A stretch of DNA of 43,170 nucleotides from Coprinopsis marcescibilis (Eukaryota > Basidiomycota > Agaricomycetes > Agaricales > Psathyrellaceae), in NCBI GenBank assembly GCA_004369085.1, contig ML210379.1, positions 1 through 43,170 on the forward strand, in the 5' to 3' direction. Below the pieces are notes generated by a model, which saw only the letters and a list, made by a program, of their open reading frames with translations, made no database searches and was not told the origin of the DNA. The position numbers were made by a program, and so were the translations under genes. Of the stretch, positions 22,691-33,638 are shown piece by piece (the stretch's first letter is position 1; each line of letters starts with the position of its first letter).

Positions 22691-23412
22691 ATGGTCCGGT
22701 TCAAGGTAGGCGTTATGTCGCTATCTCGACCAATTACATCCTGAAGAACTGATTCGACTAGTTTCCTAGAATCGATGGCTGCTCGTCGAGTTTATACCGA
22801 TTTCTCAGGCCCAGTCTTCCATAACGACTGCAGTGACGAGTAACCTCGATGGAAAGCTTATCTGGGGAGCTCTTCGTCAGAGCATTTTGACTAACTTTGG
22901 AGACACGGGCTGGGGTGCCGTTGCGTCGTCTTTGACAGGTAAGTCTTCCTTGTTTAAGCCTAATAAAACGTGCCTGAACGCTTTCCGTCTTTTCTTTACA
23001 TAGTCAAATATTACTCGCCGACGACGAACACGGCTATTATTCGCGTCTCGAGGGATCACCATAAGATTGCATGGGCTGGATTGGCCATGATCACCACAAT
23101 TGACGGGACGAGGTACATTCCCAATGTTGTACACCTCTCTGGTGCGACCGTTCAGTTCTCTGAGTTATTGTGGCGTAGTGCTGATAACACCTTCCGTCAA
23201 TAGGGACTATAAAACACGCACAGCTTTCTGCGATTCAACACAATCGCGTAGTCGTTGCGCGATACAGGGCATTGGCCAAGACTCCATGTTCGTTCACAAA
23301 TTTCTCTGTATATGCCAGGATTTTCTCTAATTGTCAGATAGCTGGATACCAAGACTCATACGACACTTTCCTTGAGAAGAGCACACTGGAGATCCAGGCA
23401 CTGCAAGATTAG
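22691..23412 (+). CDS. POP5: Ribonuclease P/MRP protein subunit POP5
   Basis: Predicted 158-aa nuclear protein of the Rpp14/Pop5 family, a core subunit of RNase P (pre-tRNA 5' maturation) and RNase MRP (pre-rRNA processing). Exons: 22691-22705, 22770-22938, 23004-23141, 23204-23287, 23342-23412 (477 nt). The five-codon first exon gives MVRFK and joins to NRWLLVEF, the family's invariant start. Further matches are GDTGWGAVASSLTVKYYSP, TAIIRVSRDHHKIAWAGL and VVHLSG with IKHAQ. Length is close to human POP5 (163 aa). Only the last donor (GTTCGT at 23288) is weak, but it restores a sensible C-terminus (GYQDSYDTFLEK). Confidence 0.93.
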
Positions 23413-23920
23413 CACATCCGAAATCGCAGAATGTCGCTTTCATTTGTAACCTTCCCCAATTCCAAAAATGGGGTGCAAAATGGATGACCGACCCCGCCGT
23501 CGTCCAGGAAAAGGGTGCAAATATCTGTGAATCCCTGGAAAATCAATCTTATGGGACCTGCTGTCCAGTACTCACCTTCCTTGTGTCTTTTCGATATGGT
23601 ACCTGTTCAGTTATAGGACCACCATCCTTGGGTCGTCCAAATGGAATGGTCTTAACGCCTGCACCCCCAGTTTTTACCGTAGGGTTTCGCCTTCCTCAAC
23701 TGGCTATCTATGAGCCACCTTATAGTATGCTACCTCCTGAATACAACCCATCCTTTGAAAAGCACATCTTGAGTTCGGTGGCGTATAGGATGCGACGTCG
23801 GACCTCCTCTGCCGACATGTCGAGTTCATCCGAATGCCCAGCCAAAATTCCCCGCATTCTGAATCTAAAAATCTCTCTGTGATTTCTTCCACCACCATCC
23901 TCTTGTCTAGCATAAATTAC
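23413..23920. other. Spacer between POP5 and the oxoamine synthase gene
   Basis: About 0.5 kb. A plus frame (23484-23882) and an overlapping minus frame (23704-23926) both lack recognisable motifs. Probably promoter and 5' untranslated sequence of the next gene. Confidence 0.5.
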
Positions 23921-25388
23921 ATGCATCCAACACTTCAGTCGAAGCTACAGAAAGCGCTCCAATCTCGCGAAGAGCGCTTGATCAGACGCAGACTACCCGA
24001 TCCAATATCATCAAAAGCAAACCCAAACAGCTCGGAAAACCTTATCGACTTTACCTCCAACGACTACCTTTCCCTCACACAATCACGCATCCTTCGCGAT
24101 AAATTCCTGCAAAAACTCGGAGATGCGCCAGATATCTTGGGCTCGGGAGGGAGTCGACTGTTGGTGAACGGGCAGGCGCACGCTGCACTGGAGAAACGGC
24201 TAGCAGACTTTTTCAAATCACCCATCGCGCTGCTCTTCAACTCGGGATTCGACGCAAACGTAGGGTTCTTTGGATGTATACCGCAAACGGGTGACGCGAT
24301 TGTATATGACGAGTATATCCATGCGTCCGTGCACGATGGGATGAGGGGGAGTAGGGTGTCAAACGACAGGAGGATCGCGTTCAGGCACAACTCGGTGGAG
24401 GATCTGAGAAGAGTGTTGGTGGACTTGAAGCGACAGATGGAAAACCAAAAGCCTGCAACAGAGACTTTCAGCGTCTTTGTCGCTGTGGAGAGCCTATACA
24501 GCATGGATGGCACATTTTCACCACTCACTGAGATATGCGACAGCTTGGACCAACTATTTCCCGCAGGGAACGCATATCTTGTGGTAGATGAAGCCCATTC
24601 TACTGGGATATACGGCCCTCAGGGACGTGGACGCGTTTCGCAGCTAGGTTTGGAACATCGAGTACTAGCACGGCTAGTAACGTTCGGGAAAGCTTTGGGT
24701 GCTACTGGAGGTACGTATCCCAACTCTCTGTTCGACTCCTTCGCTATATACGTTTATGTTCATACCAGCTGTTGTGCTCACCAACGAGCTAGTTCGTGAT
24801 TACCTCCTCAATTACGCACGGCCCCTCATCTACACGACCTCCCTGAGCTACTCTAACATCATCGCCGCAGACGCGTCGTTCGACTTGCTAACCGATGGCA
24901 CAGCAGGCCAGCTATCTGCAAAATTGCAAGACCTCTCAACCTACTTCACCTCGACCCTCCAGCAGAGGTTAACAGTTCTTCAGATTCCACCAAAGCTTCT
25001 TTCTCTACCCCAAGAGCTTCGCATCCAGCTCCCTGCACTCTCGCCTTCACCTCCTGATTCCTCCGCTGCACCTGCACCTGCATCTTCGGCTTCGATCCCG
25101 CCTTCTCCGATTATTCCTCTGCTCACCAACCACCCCCGGCCACTCTCCGCTCATTTGCGCAGCCTCGACATGAATGCGCGGCCTATCACCTGGCCTACAG
25201 TTCCTAAAGGCAAGGACCGTGTCCGGGTATGTCTGCACGCAGGGAACACGAAGAGCGAAATCGACAAGCTCATCGAGGGTGCCGTTGGGTGGGCTGTTAC
25301 CTTGGCTGAGAGGGAACGGAGGGAGACACTGGGTGGCGTTGGATCCTCTGGTCAACGGAGCATTGTCGCGTTTGCGAGTAAGCTGTAA
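23921..25388 (+). CDS. bioF: Alpha-oxoamine synthase, probably 8-amino-7-oxononanoate synthase
   Basis: Predicted 469-aa PLP enzyme. The closest fit is KAPA synthase, which condenses pimeloyl thioester with L-alanine in biotin synthesis. Two exons, 23921-24710 and 24769-25388. Motifs: DFTSNDYLSL, GSGGSRLLVNGQAHAALEKR, NSGFDANVGFFG, YDEYIHASVHDGMRGS, SLYSMDGTFSPL, VVDEAHSTGIYGPQGRG (Asp223 and His226 for PLP) and TFGKALGATGA with the PLP Lys257. The catalytic Asp/His/Lys set is complete. The C-terminal half has a Pro/Ser/Ala-rich insertion (about residues 330-365) that explains the extra length over bacterial BioF (about 385 aa). The start is the first Met before the conserved N-terminus; an upstream in-frame Met at 23834 is possible. 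Related enzymes (KBL, ALAS, SPT) are less likely from these motifs. Confidence 0.85.
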
Positions 25389-26019
25389 ACAAAATATCAA
25401 CATCTAACCGGTTATTGGATGAACGGCCGCGAGGTTTACGACGTTTCAAACAACTTATCTTCTCTATCTATTTGTTATCTAAAAGACTTTAGTAGCGTAA
25501 GGTAGCGTACCTGGACTAAATATTTCTTCAATTCATGTATTGGACACTCAGTACAATCCTATGAACCTATGGAGTTACTGCTGTTATTGGTGCTGGGCGT
25601 CCTAGGCACCCCTATACCTAACTGTGCCAAGTGTGGGACGGAAGGGGACAGATCTTCGATTACGATTATTGCACGGGTGCAAATCGCGAGTGTAGTTCTT
25701 CTAGAGTTTTGTTCTTATCTTTTCGAGACATTGTTATTGTGATCTGAAACCTAGATCTCGGATGCTGCTGGCTCGAGGAGGTAAAATACAAGCATGACTC
25801 TTTCTGGTTCACTGGCTGGATCCCTTCAAATGCCGGAAAGATGTCACGAACTGAGGCGATGGCTGGAAAGCCTGGCGCTGCATTGGGCAGGCCATCATTT
25901 GTAGATTCAGAGAGCTTGGGCATAATTAAACACCCACAGAGCTACGTATACGATTTAAAACAAGAGAGCACATGTCGAGAAGGCAAAGTTATCACGAACA
26001 TTAACCGACATTAACCGAG
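25389..26019. other. Spacer with one small minus-strand frame
   Basis: Convergent spacer between the oxoamine synthase gene (plus) and F-box gene A (minus). A minus frame at 25923-25666 would encode an 85-aa, Ser-rich, basic-ended peptide starting MPKLSESTNDGLPNAAPGF. I recognise no family and cannot tell it from chance. Direct repeats of ATTAACCGA near 25.99-26.02 kb are the only other feature. Confidence 0.4.
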
Positions 26020-27358
26020 CTACAGAGTGAACTTCCATGTGATCCACCCACTACGAACCCCCTCTAAGCTCAGGAAAAAGGCCTCCATCCGGCGTTGCAT
26101 GGATTCAGCCCTGCCACGGACTCGGATAAACTCACGAATATCAGGGTCGTTCTTGAACTCGATATGAAAACATTGCAGTTTCTCCATCCGCTCTCGTAAG
26201 GACACGTTGAGCTGCCTCCAACCTTCGTTCGGGAACTGTGTAGTACCATCCAAGTCATTCATCTGGTACTTCCAGTCGAACCGGAGAACGAGGTGTATCC
26301 ACTGAAGCGAGTTCGAGGGCGGAAGTGTTTCCAATACTCTTAAGAAGGCCGCCACGGGGTCCCCGATTGAGTGATTGAGCATAACTCTGACATCGAACGC
26401 GATCTCTTCGAGTCGGTCTTGCATCGAAAGACTGAGTTGTTGTATACAGCCGCCAAGTTCCCACCACCGTCGACCTTTTGAAGGAATATCGATGCTTTAG
26501 CTAGAATTTCTCTTGCAGATGAAACGTTCTGTACCACTAACCGTGTAACCCTGGGCGATCATCCGCCACAGACAAAGTGCGCAGGCTGGATCCACACTGT
26601 TCTAGCAACCTATGGAGGTTCTTAACCTCACGACGGATATCCAAATAGAGTCCGGCCTTCAGTGTCTGCAGGTGACTGATGTCGAACTTTTTGGAAATGT
26701 CAGTTACAGGGCAGATATGAAGTTCCTGTATTTTGGTTTCTCCTTGGACTTCAGATGTGCTTGAATCCGGGGGCAGTATGCTATTCATCTCGAATGTCTC
26801 CCTGACAGCGAGACGTTTCAGCAACGGGGGACACAGATATGAGAGCTCTATTGGGCTCCCATTCAAAGTCAATTCAGTGAGGTAGGGGGACCGGCACATT
26901 TCCGATAGTACCTCCACATGCAAAGCAGGCAGCTCGCACCACCATTCTGGTTGGGCCAAAGAGTACGGTGGGCCTACTGCTAGCTCGAATCTTTTGATTT
27001 TGCCACAGGACAGGATCTTCTTGAGGGCACATGGAAGTACTTCGTCCTTGCTGAACCATCCTGGACGCCAGGAAGCACCCGAGTACTCCCAGAAATCGTC
27101 CTTGATCGAGATGGCGTTGACGTACTTCGCGAGAAAGGGCGATTGCTCGATGATTGAGAGAAGTGGGGGACCAGGATGATATGATGTGGGTCTTAAACGA
27201 TTGGGGCATTCGAGCTGGAGCTCCTCGAAGAGAACCTCCTGGCAAGGGCCGCGAAATGTTGAGGAGATCAGGGAGGCATTTTGTAGTGAGCGCTTATCGT
27301 CTTTCAGACGGTGGGCGACCAGCCGTGCAAGCTCCGGAGGGAGCTCGGCATTATACAT
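26020..27358 (-). CDS. F-box-like protein, paralogue A
   Basis: Predicted 423-aa protein with an N-terminal F-box-like segment (ELPPELARLVAHRLKDDKRS, then LISSTFRGPCQEVLFEEL) and a leucine-rich repeat-like remainder (YLTELTLNGSPIELSYLCPP, IQELHICPVTDISKKFDISH). Such proteins typically act as substrate adaptors of SCF ubiquitin ligases and form large families in Agaricomycetes. Two exons, 27358-26542 and 26474-26020. The junction gives GRRWWELGG, aligning with the same junction in paralogue B. The start is the Met directly before the F-box; the frame remains open to a Met at 27430, and similarity to B persists slightly upstream (LYTPHS versus FYAPHS), so a longer N-terminus is possible. No signal peptide or catalytic motif. 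It appears intact. Confidence 0.82.
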
Positions 27359-27820
27359 TTGGGAGTGAGGCGTGTAGAGGAAGCCAGATATGAGTAGCTG
27401 TAGTGTGTGCTGAATGAATGAAGGGTCCACGTCAACTCGCGGTGACCTTTGGGCTATATATCTTGGGCGATTTTGTCAAGATATCGATGTTTATGTACAA
27501 GTATTTGCTTCTAGCAATTCTCGATTTATATACTAATCCTTTTCAAAGACCCTTTCTAGCCCATTCTTCCCAAGCTTGATGTATTGACGTTGTAATAAAA
27601 CCGAGAGAAGCAGATACTGGATGCCAGGGTCGAAGAGGTTAACCGTAAAATACGAGCAAATGCAAGATTCTTTCCACCTGTTCCGACACTGGATCCAAAC
27701 GCCGAATCGTTAGTAATATGGGTCAAACTTGAACTTGTAGATAAAGATAAATAACAAATTGAGGCCGAGATGCGCGGGGCACCTCACAGATATCAAAGCT
27801 ACTGTTTTCTGTACTTTGGA

Positions 27821-27866
<46 letters not shown>

Positions 27867-27974
27867 ATCACGAACAGAACAAGAACGCACTGCGCGACGA
27901 CGAGACATTCAAGCTACTACTACACACACATTGATTGTGCCAAAGGACATCGTCGATGTCGACCATGTCCGTGT
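27359..27974. other. Spacer between the tandem F-box paralogues
   Basis: About 0.6 kb containing the promoter of paralogue A, an (AC)21 microsatellite and the 3' end of paralogue B. No further gene. Confidence 0.6.
27825..27866. repeat. (AC)21 dinucleotide microsatellite
   Basis: Perfect 42-bp AC tract, followed by a short second ACACACAC run near 27923. It lies between the duplicated F-box genes. Confidence 0.97.
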
Positions 27975-29309
27975 CTAAGCAGAGAATTTCCATGTGATCC
28001 ACCCACTACGAACCCCCTCCAAGCTCAGGAAAAAGGCCTCCATTTGGCGTTGCATGGACTGCGCCCTACGCACCAGAATTTTTCCATGATCATCAGGGTC
28101 CCTCGTGAACTCGATATGAACACATTCCAGGTTCTCCATCCGCTCTCGTAAAGACACGCCGAGCTGCTTCCTCCAGGTTTCGTTCGGATACTCCACACCA
28201 TCCAAACCAACTACATAGTGGCGCCAGTTAAATTGGAGAACGAGGCGTAGCCGCCGAAGCGAGTTCGAGGACGGAAGTGTTTCCAGCACTCTAAAGGAGG
28301 CCGACATTGGGTCCGCAGTTGTTTGAGTATTAAGCAAAATTTTGAACTGGAACGTTATCTCTTCGAGTCGGTCTAGCATCGAAAGACTGAGTTGTATGCT
28401 AGAGTCTTCCCACCACCGTTGATCTTTTGACGTCAAGCACTTTAGTTAGAAGATTTGCCTTGCAAGTTGCGGATAAAATGCAATGTACATGTACTAACCG
28501 AATATCGATGGGCGATCATCCGCCACAGACAAGGTGCGCAGGCTGGATCCACAACGTTTCAGCAGCCTACAGAGGACCACAACTTCAGCGGGGCAATCCA
28601 GGTAGAGCGCGGCCTTCAGTGACTGCAGGTGACTGATGTCGAACTTTTTGGAAATGTCAGTTACAGGGCAGATATGAAGTTCCTGTATTCTGGTTTCTCC
28701 GCGAGGTTCAGATGTGCTTGAATCCGGCGGCAGTGCGCTGTCCATCTCGAATGTCTCCTTGACAGCGAGATGCTTCAACGATGGGGGACATAAATAGGAG
28801 AGTTCTATTGGGACCCTTATTAAAGTCAATGTAGTGAGCGAAGGGGACTGGCACATCTTCAATAGTACTTCCACATGCAAATCAGACAGCTCGTTCCACA
28901 ACTTTGGTTGGACCAAAAAGGACGGTGGGCCGACAGCCAGCTCGAATTTTTTGATCCTGCCAAACGACAGGATCTCTCTGAGCACACAGGGAAGTACTTT
29001 GTCCTTGCCGAACCACCCTGGCGCGCGGCAACTATAACCCGGAACATTGTCCTTGATCGAGATGGCTTTGACGTACTTGGCGAGAAAGGGCGATTGCTCG
29101 ATGATTGAGAGAAGTAGGGGACCAGGATGATACGATTTGGGTCTTGTACTATCGGGGCATTCGAGCTGGAGTTCCTCGAAGAGAATCTCCTGGAAAGGGC
29201 CACGAAATGTTGAGGAGATCAGGGAGGCAGTTTGTAATGAGCGCCTATCGTCCTTCAGATGGCGGGCGACCTGCCGCACAAGTTCCGGAGGGAGCTCGTC
29301 GTTATACAT
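27975..29309 (-). CDS. F-box-like protein, paralogue B
   Basis: Predicted 419-aa protein clearly paralogous to the neighbouring gene A: DELPPELVRQVARHLKDDRR, ISSTFRGPFQEILFEELQLE, YHPGPLLLSIIEQSPFLAKY, ELHICPVTDISKKFDISHLQ and the identical ending LEGVRSGWITWKF. Two exons, 29309-28499 and 28423-27975, with the intron at the same place as in A (junction IFDQRWWEDS). B lacks a few residues present in A after the intron (GGCIQ in A) but has a short insert near TQTTADP. Both copies are open, so both may be expressed. The frame stays open upstream to 29579, but the Met before the F-box matches A. The likely role is an SCF substrate receptor; the target is unknown. Confidence 0.82.
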
Positions 29310-29731
29310 TAGGGAGTGAGGTGCGTAGAAGAGACCGACCAGTTTTGAATGGGTGTAGTGTGTGCTGGATGAATATAATAGTAGAGCGTGTACATCAAGC
29401 CGCGATATATCAGGCAGAATCATGTTTACAAGTATTTGTGTAGCAGAGTATCTGATGTCGCTTAATCCCGTTCCAACGGTTTTTATGTTGACATGGTTCC
29501 CAAGTTTCTCGGTGCGATGCCACTGAGAGAAGACTTGCTTGCAGATTACAAAGTCAAGGATGACCGGGTTGTCATGCATACGCGTTTGCTTTCAAATGGG
29601 CACAAATTTCTCTCTTCCTCAGTCATTAGTCATTCGCCTTTCCTGACAGTAATATGCATGATATTCATTGTCCAACCCGGGCAAGCGGATAAAACACGAT
29701 ATAGAGGAAAGTCCGTATCGTAGCCCCCGTC
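29310..29731. other. Spacer upstream of F-box paralogue B
   Basis: About 0.4 kb, probably holding the promoter of paralogue B and the 3' end of the lectin fusion gene. Nothing else seen. Confidence 0.5.
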
Positions 29732-30973
29732 CTATGAAATAGTCCAGATTTGCCTACCCGTTGTAGTACATGGTCGCGTCCTAACTGAATTTCCGTTCCA
29801 AATTTCGCCATTTGCCAGGTCAGTGCACAGCCCTAAAAGAGATTCTAAACACTATCGCAGAGATAAAGTCACCACGGAAACATACCTGCGGATTGGAGGA
29901 TGAGTTGACTTTGAGGGGTGTAAATCCAACCCTGAGCAGGAAGGTTCTCGATGCACAGCCAGACTTTGAGAGGAGTATAGTCTTCGGGGACTATCATAGC
30001 AGCGTTAGCCAGTCAGTTTGTCTCCAGAACGCCAAGCCTGAACGTACTGGATCCAGCATCAAGACAGAACTGTGTTCCTGCCAGTCGTACACTCGTACTT
30101 CCGGGGGTAAGCGACCAGCTTTGACTTGGCGAGTCGTCACAGTCAGAGCTGAGTAAAGAAGGTCAGAAGGTCAGAACATCTTTTGGTCACTGTGACAGCA
30201 AAGCCCATGGACGTACATTTGCACAAGGGTCCCATTTATAGCTCTTCCACCGGTCGTGTCGAGACGAGCCGTCATGCATTTCCCAGCGTTACCGTTGGGG
30301 TGAAGTCGACCTGTGCCGTCGACACGAGGATAAGTCCCTGAAGGACAGAACCTATGCCGGCATGAGATTAAGAATGTCAAAAGCGTGCCACACTCACTGA
30401 ACGTTGTAGCCCGTCGTCGAGCACTCGAACAGAGGTGACTCTGGCGGTACGTTGGGGATAGGAACGGGAAACTGGGCTAAGGATTCCGCAAAGGCGTTGG
30501 CACACAGCGGCGAGCTGCAAGATAGACGAGTACAGAACCCGTTGTTCTGCAGTATGCCCTAAAGTCAGAGTTGGCTGTCAGTTTCGCCACACTGGCCAAT
30601 GGGTACAAGTACGACGCACGACATCCTCGTAGGGCAGAACAGCCACGCCTACGTTGAAGTTCGATGGGTCCTTCACAAGATAGTAGTATCCAGCTTGATT
30701 GACGAACCCCGCTCTCGTCGTTCCAAGACCCGAAATCCCACCCGGTGCACGGAAGTTTGTGAAGATGAGTCCGGTCCAGTCATCGGCTACAGTCCTGTTG
30801 ATATCCTGGCCAGGCTCTATGACGCCCTGGGACTCGCCGTTGATGTAGACTGGGATAGGGTCGGGACATGAGTTGGAGATGGTGAATTCGCGGTCTGCTC
30901 GAGCCGTTAGGATGTTGTTCAGAGCGAGCAATCCCACCCAGAGGGCAGTTGTGAGGAAAGGCTTGAATGTCAT
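29732..30973 (-). CDS. Secreted thaumatin-like/ricin-B lectin fusion protein
   Basis: Predicted 318-aa secreted protein. A signal peptide (MTFKPFLTTALWVGLLALNN..ARA, about residues 1-26) leads to a domain like fungal thaumatin-like glycopeptides (REFTISNSCPDPIPVYINGE, TRAGFVNQAGYYYLVKDPSN, GFCTRLSCSSPLCANAF, ECSTTGYNVQFCPSGTY). A C-terminal ricin-type beta-trefoil follows, with three QxW motifs (SQSWSLT, AQGWIYT, RQIWTIS) and the repeat starts GKCMTARLD, TQFCLDAGS and GLCTDLANGE. Exons: 30973-30620, 30558-30398, 30351-30217, 30148-30048, 29990-29886, 29832-29732 (957 nt, one frame). The frame is also open upstream of 30973, but only this Met gives a good signal peptide. It probably binds carbohydrate outside the cell or in the wall; sugar specificity cannot be read. 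Two further ricin-B genes follow upstream on the same strand. Confidence 0.85.
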
Positions 30974-32030
30974 TATTGAACTTGTTGCTGCAGTCGTCGT
31001 CGTCGTCGTGAGGAGAGGAGCCCCAGATACAAGGTGGGGAGAAAGTGGACTTCTAATTAGTGGGTAATTGATGTACTGCAACTCTTCGTAGTGTATGGTC
31101 TGTCGCTTTGGTCACCGCCGATAAGTTCGCATCCAAAGTCCAAGAAGTAGCTGGAACCACAAGAGGATTAGGTCCCAAGAAGAAGGAGCGGGAGAGAAAG
31201 AAGTTCTCACCGTGACGAGGCAACTCCAGATTTATCATGACGGCAGGGATGCGGCTTTCGTCCCAAATTGACGTGGAAACGCACAGCAAAACGAGGCGAC
31301 CGAACACCGCGCAAGAGCCGGCTGCCAATTCAAGCTGGCTTGTTGGAGTTAGCGGAGCTTTGGGTCCGTGGCACTCAAATTGTTGGCCAAGACCTAGGCG
31401 CCTGGGCCCCTGCTCAGGTTTTGAGTGTGGATTTGGATGACTTGTCCCACCAGAAGGCGAGCTCGCCTCGCCCGGTGGCAAACCTCACTTTGGCACCGTC
31501 ACACAGTGGTAAGCGTCTATATTCAAGAAACACACTTCCTACTTCTGGATCAGTCAAAAAAGATGGAAGACTTTCTGCGAATCCAGTACCCACATTGCTC
31601 AAATTGAGCTTTTTAAGAACTTCTCATGATCATGTTCTTGTTTTTCACGGTTCTTGATCGTTTCATGGCGGCTCCTGCATATTATGTCTTACGTCATTAT
31701 TATTTGCTTTGGACGGATCCCGTCGCGGGATATTAACACCAGCATGGGATTTGCATCGTATAAAAGGGCGATGCTTCGTAATGTCTGTTTCAAGAGATGA
31801 GTTGAGGTGAAAAGGAAGCGCCTGAAGACTGCGCAGCCTCGAGCCCCTGAAGGGGTTCAGACAAGAACTCGATCACGTTCGCACGTTCGAACCTCGGGGT
31901 CCTAAGCTTAGGCTTTATTGACGAAACCACAGAACACGGGTATTCCATTCGATGTGAAGTCGGAACACATGTAATATGCCATTGAGCCCTAACTAAGGTC
32001 GATGCGACCTAACAGGGTGGGTGCACCAAC
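30974..32030. other. Intergenic region between lectin genes
   Basis: About 1.05 kb. It should contain the promoter of the lectin fusion gene and the terminator of the next lectin. A TATA-like GTATAAAAGG lies on the plus strand near 31758, but no plus-strand gene follows. Frames at 31053-31481 (minus) and 31268-31657 (plus) lack motifs. Confidence 0.5.
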
Positions 32031-33638
32031 TTAAACAGCAGGAGCAGCAGTTGCACCCGGGAATTCAGGAACAGGTTCCCTCTTCTTCATGAACCCATCA
32101 GCACCCTCATTGCCCCGCCTCCTGAGAGCAGGTGTAAGGCTGACAGTCGGCAAAGGAGTGCAGTTGCTCGACGCAGGAGCGGGGTGAGCCGCAGGAGTAG
32201 GGTCAACACCTTGGTACCAAGTCGAGGTTCCGTAAACACCCATTGGGGTGGCTGGTTCACCATCGCACTGTTCGTACACGCCAGATGCGTAGTTGGCTGG
32301 CATGTTCTGAAAGATTAGGTGTATCAGAGCTGGTTGGATAGAAGGAAGAAAAGCTACTCACCCACCAGCAACCCATAACATCGTAAATGTGGTTGCAAAG
32401 CTGTTTAGCACGAGGACCGACGCAGGCACGGATGCAGAAGAGGTTGTCGGAGATGAACTCGGTCCATTCGTTATATTGCAGACCGTCCGCGAAGGAATTG
32501 CCGAAGATAAGACCACCGACTAAGAAAGGATTAGCACATTGCGCTTCGACGACACGACCGCCTGCTTACTGGGATTGCCCTTGCCTAAAACCAACGCGTC
32601 AATACACGGCTAAAATGACTCGAACAACGACTTACCATCTGCACCACGGTTGTCCAATTCTCCTCCATAATCGCCCTGTGGAATGTTCAGCTGGGTGAAG
32701 TCACCAGTTCCAGTGATCTGGACGTATTCAGGAGTCTTGACGAAATGGACACCGGTAAGGGTGCCATCAGGAATGGTACGCGTGCCACGACCAGACTTGG
32801 TGCAATAAGCGACGGCAACACGCTCACTCTCGCCAACTGCAGCTGGCCAAGGGGGAGCATAGAGACAAAAGTCCGTAGCGGAGCTGTAAATCGCGTTAGT
32901 CTGGAATATTACGAGGGCGAGGTCGTCAATCTGCGTACTTGATCCAAGCAGTCTGGCAGGTAGAGCTCTGGCTAGACCCAGTACCACAGTTGTTGGTTCC
33001 GTACTGGTCGCCCTGTGACTTGTCAGGCAAGGCGTTGGGCATGTAACCAGTGCTCCAGATCTGATTAGGATTCCTATTCCAGCATCCCCAAATTTGAATC
33101 TACACAACGCCTCAATCAATACACACTAGTTCCTCTAGCATCGGAACACACTCACCCTAGTGCCATCTGCCTGACTCCCATCCGTGACATCGATACACTT
33201 GCCCCTACCGGTCCAATCGAGGGTGTTATCCCATTTGTTGTACCACCAGCCCTGATTGGGATTTGGATTATTGATGTCTGAACAAGTCCAGATTTGAAGC
33301 TTGGTGCCGTCGTTGTCGAGCCCATCGGTAACGTCGAGGCACTTGTTGCCAAAGGCCCTGACAGTGCCACCTGTGAAGGTCCACTTTTGGCTGGCGGCGC
33401 CGGTGCAAGTCTGGAGGACGACCCATGCACCATCTTGGTTGGAAGACGCGGTCAAGCATTTGTTGTCGTTAATGGAGGGACGAATGAGGAGCTCTCCGAG
33501 GAACCTAGAAAAACATAGTCAGGTGTCCGCCAAAAAACGCGAAAGCTCAAACACTCACTCTGGAGTCTGCGCACGCACAACTTCTGCGACGAGGCTGAGG
33601 GTAACGAAGGACGAGATGGCCACGAAGGCCTTAGACAT
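32031..33638 (-). CDS. Secreted ricin-B lectin with conserved C-terminal domain, paralogue C
   Basis: Predicted 428-aa secreted protein. The signal peptide is about residues 1-23 (ends VVRA/QT). A complete beta-trefoil (CBM13) follows, about 30-175, with QKW, QGW and QIW motifs and the repeats KCLTASSNQDGAWVVLQTC, KCLDVTDGLDNDGTKLQIW and KCIDVTDGSQADGTRIQIW. Next is a conserved region of unknown function: FCLYAPPWPAAVGESERVAV, YCTKSGRGTRTIPDGTLTGV, then LQYNEWTEFISDNLFCIRAC and LCNHIYDVMGCWWNMPANY. A Pro/Ala-rich tail has a KKR site. Exons: 33638-33559, 33504-33156, 33099-32939, 32883-32636, 32584-32570, 32519-32362, 32306-32031 (1,287 nt). Exon 5 is only 15 nt. It is closely related to the next gene, a tandem duplicate. 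The trefoil implies extracellular or cell-wall glycan binding; no catalytic residues can be assigned to the second domain. Confidence 0.88.

Noticed and set aside
27723..28151. Frames reading through the AC repeat (runs of Thr-His or Cys-Val)
   Set aside because: Produced by the microsatellite itself; no flanking coding signal.
28494..29579. Longer start for F-box paralogue B at 29579
   Set aside because: The extra 90 residues have no match in paralogue A beyond about ten residues; the Met before the F-box fits both genes.
31750..31770. Good plus-strand TATA motif (GTATAAAAGG)
   Set aside because: No plus-strand gene follows within the next 2 kb; probably chance.
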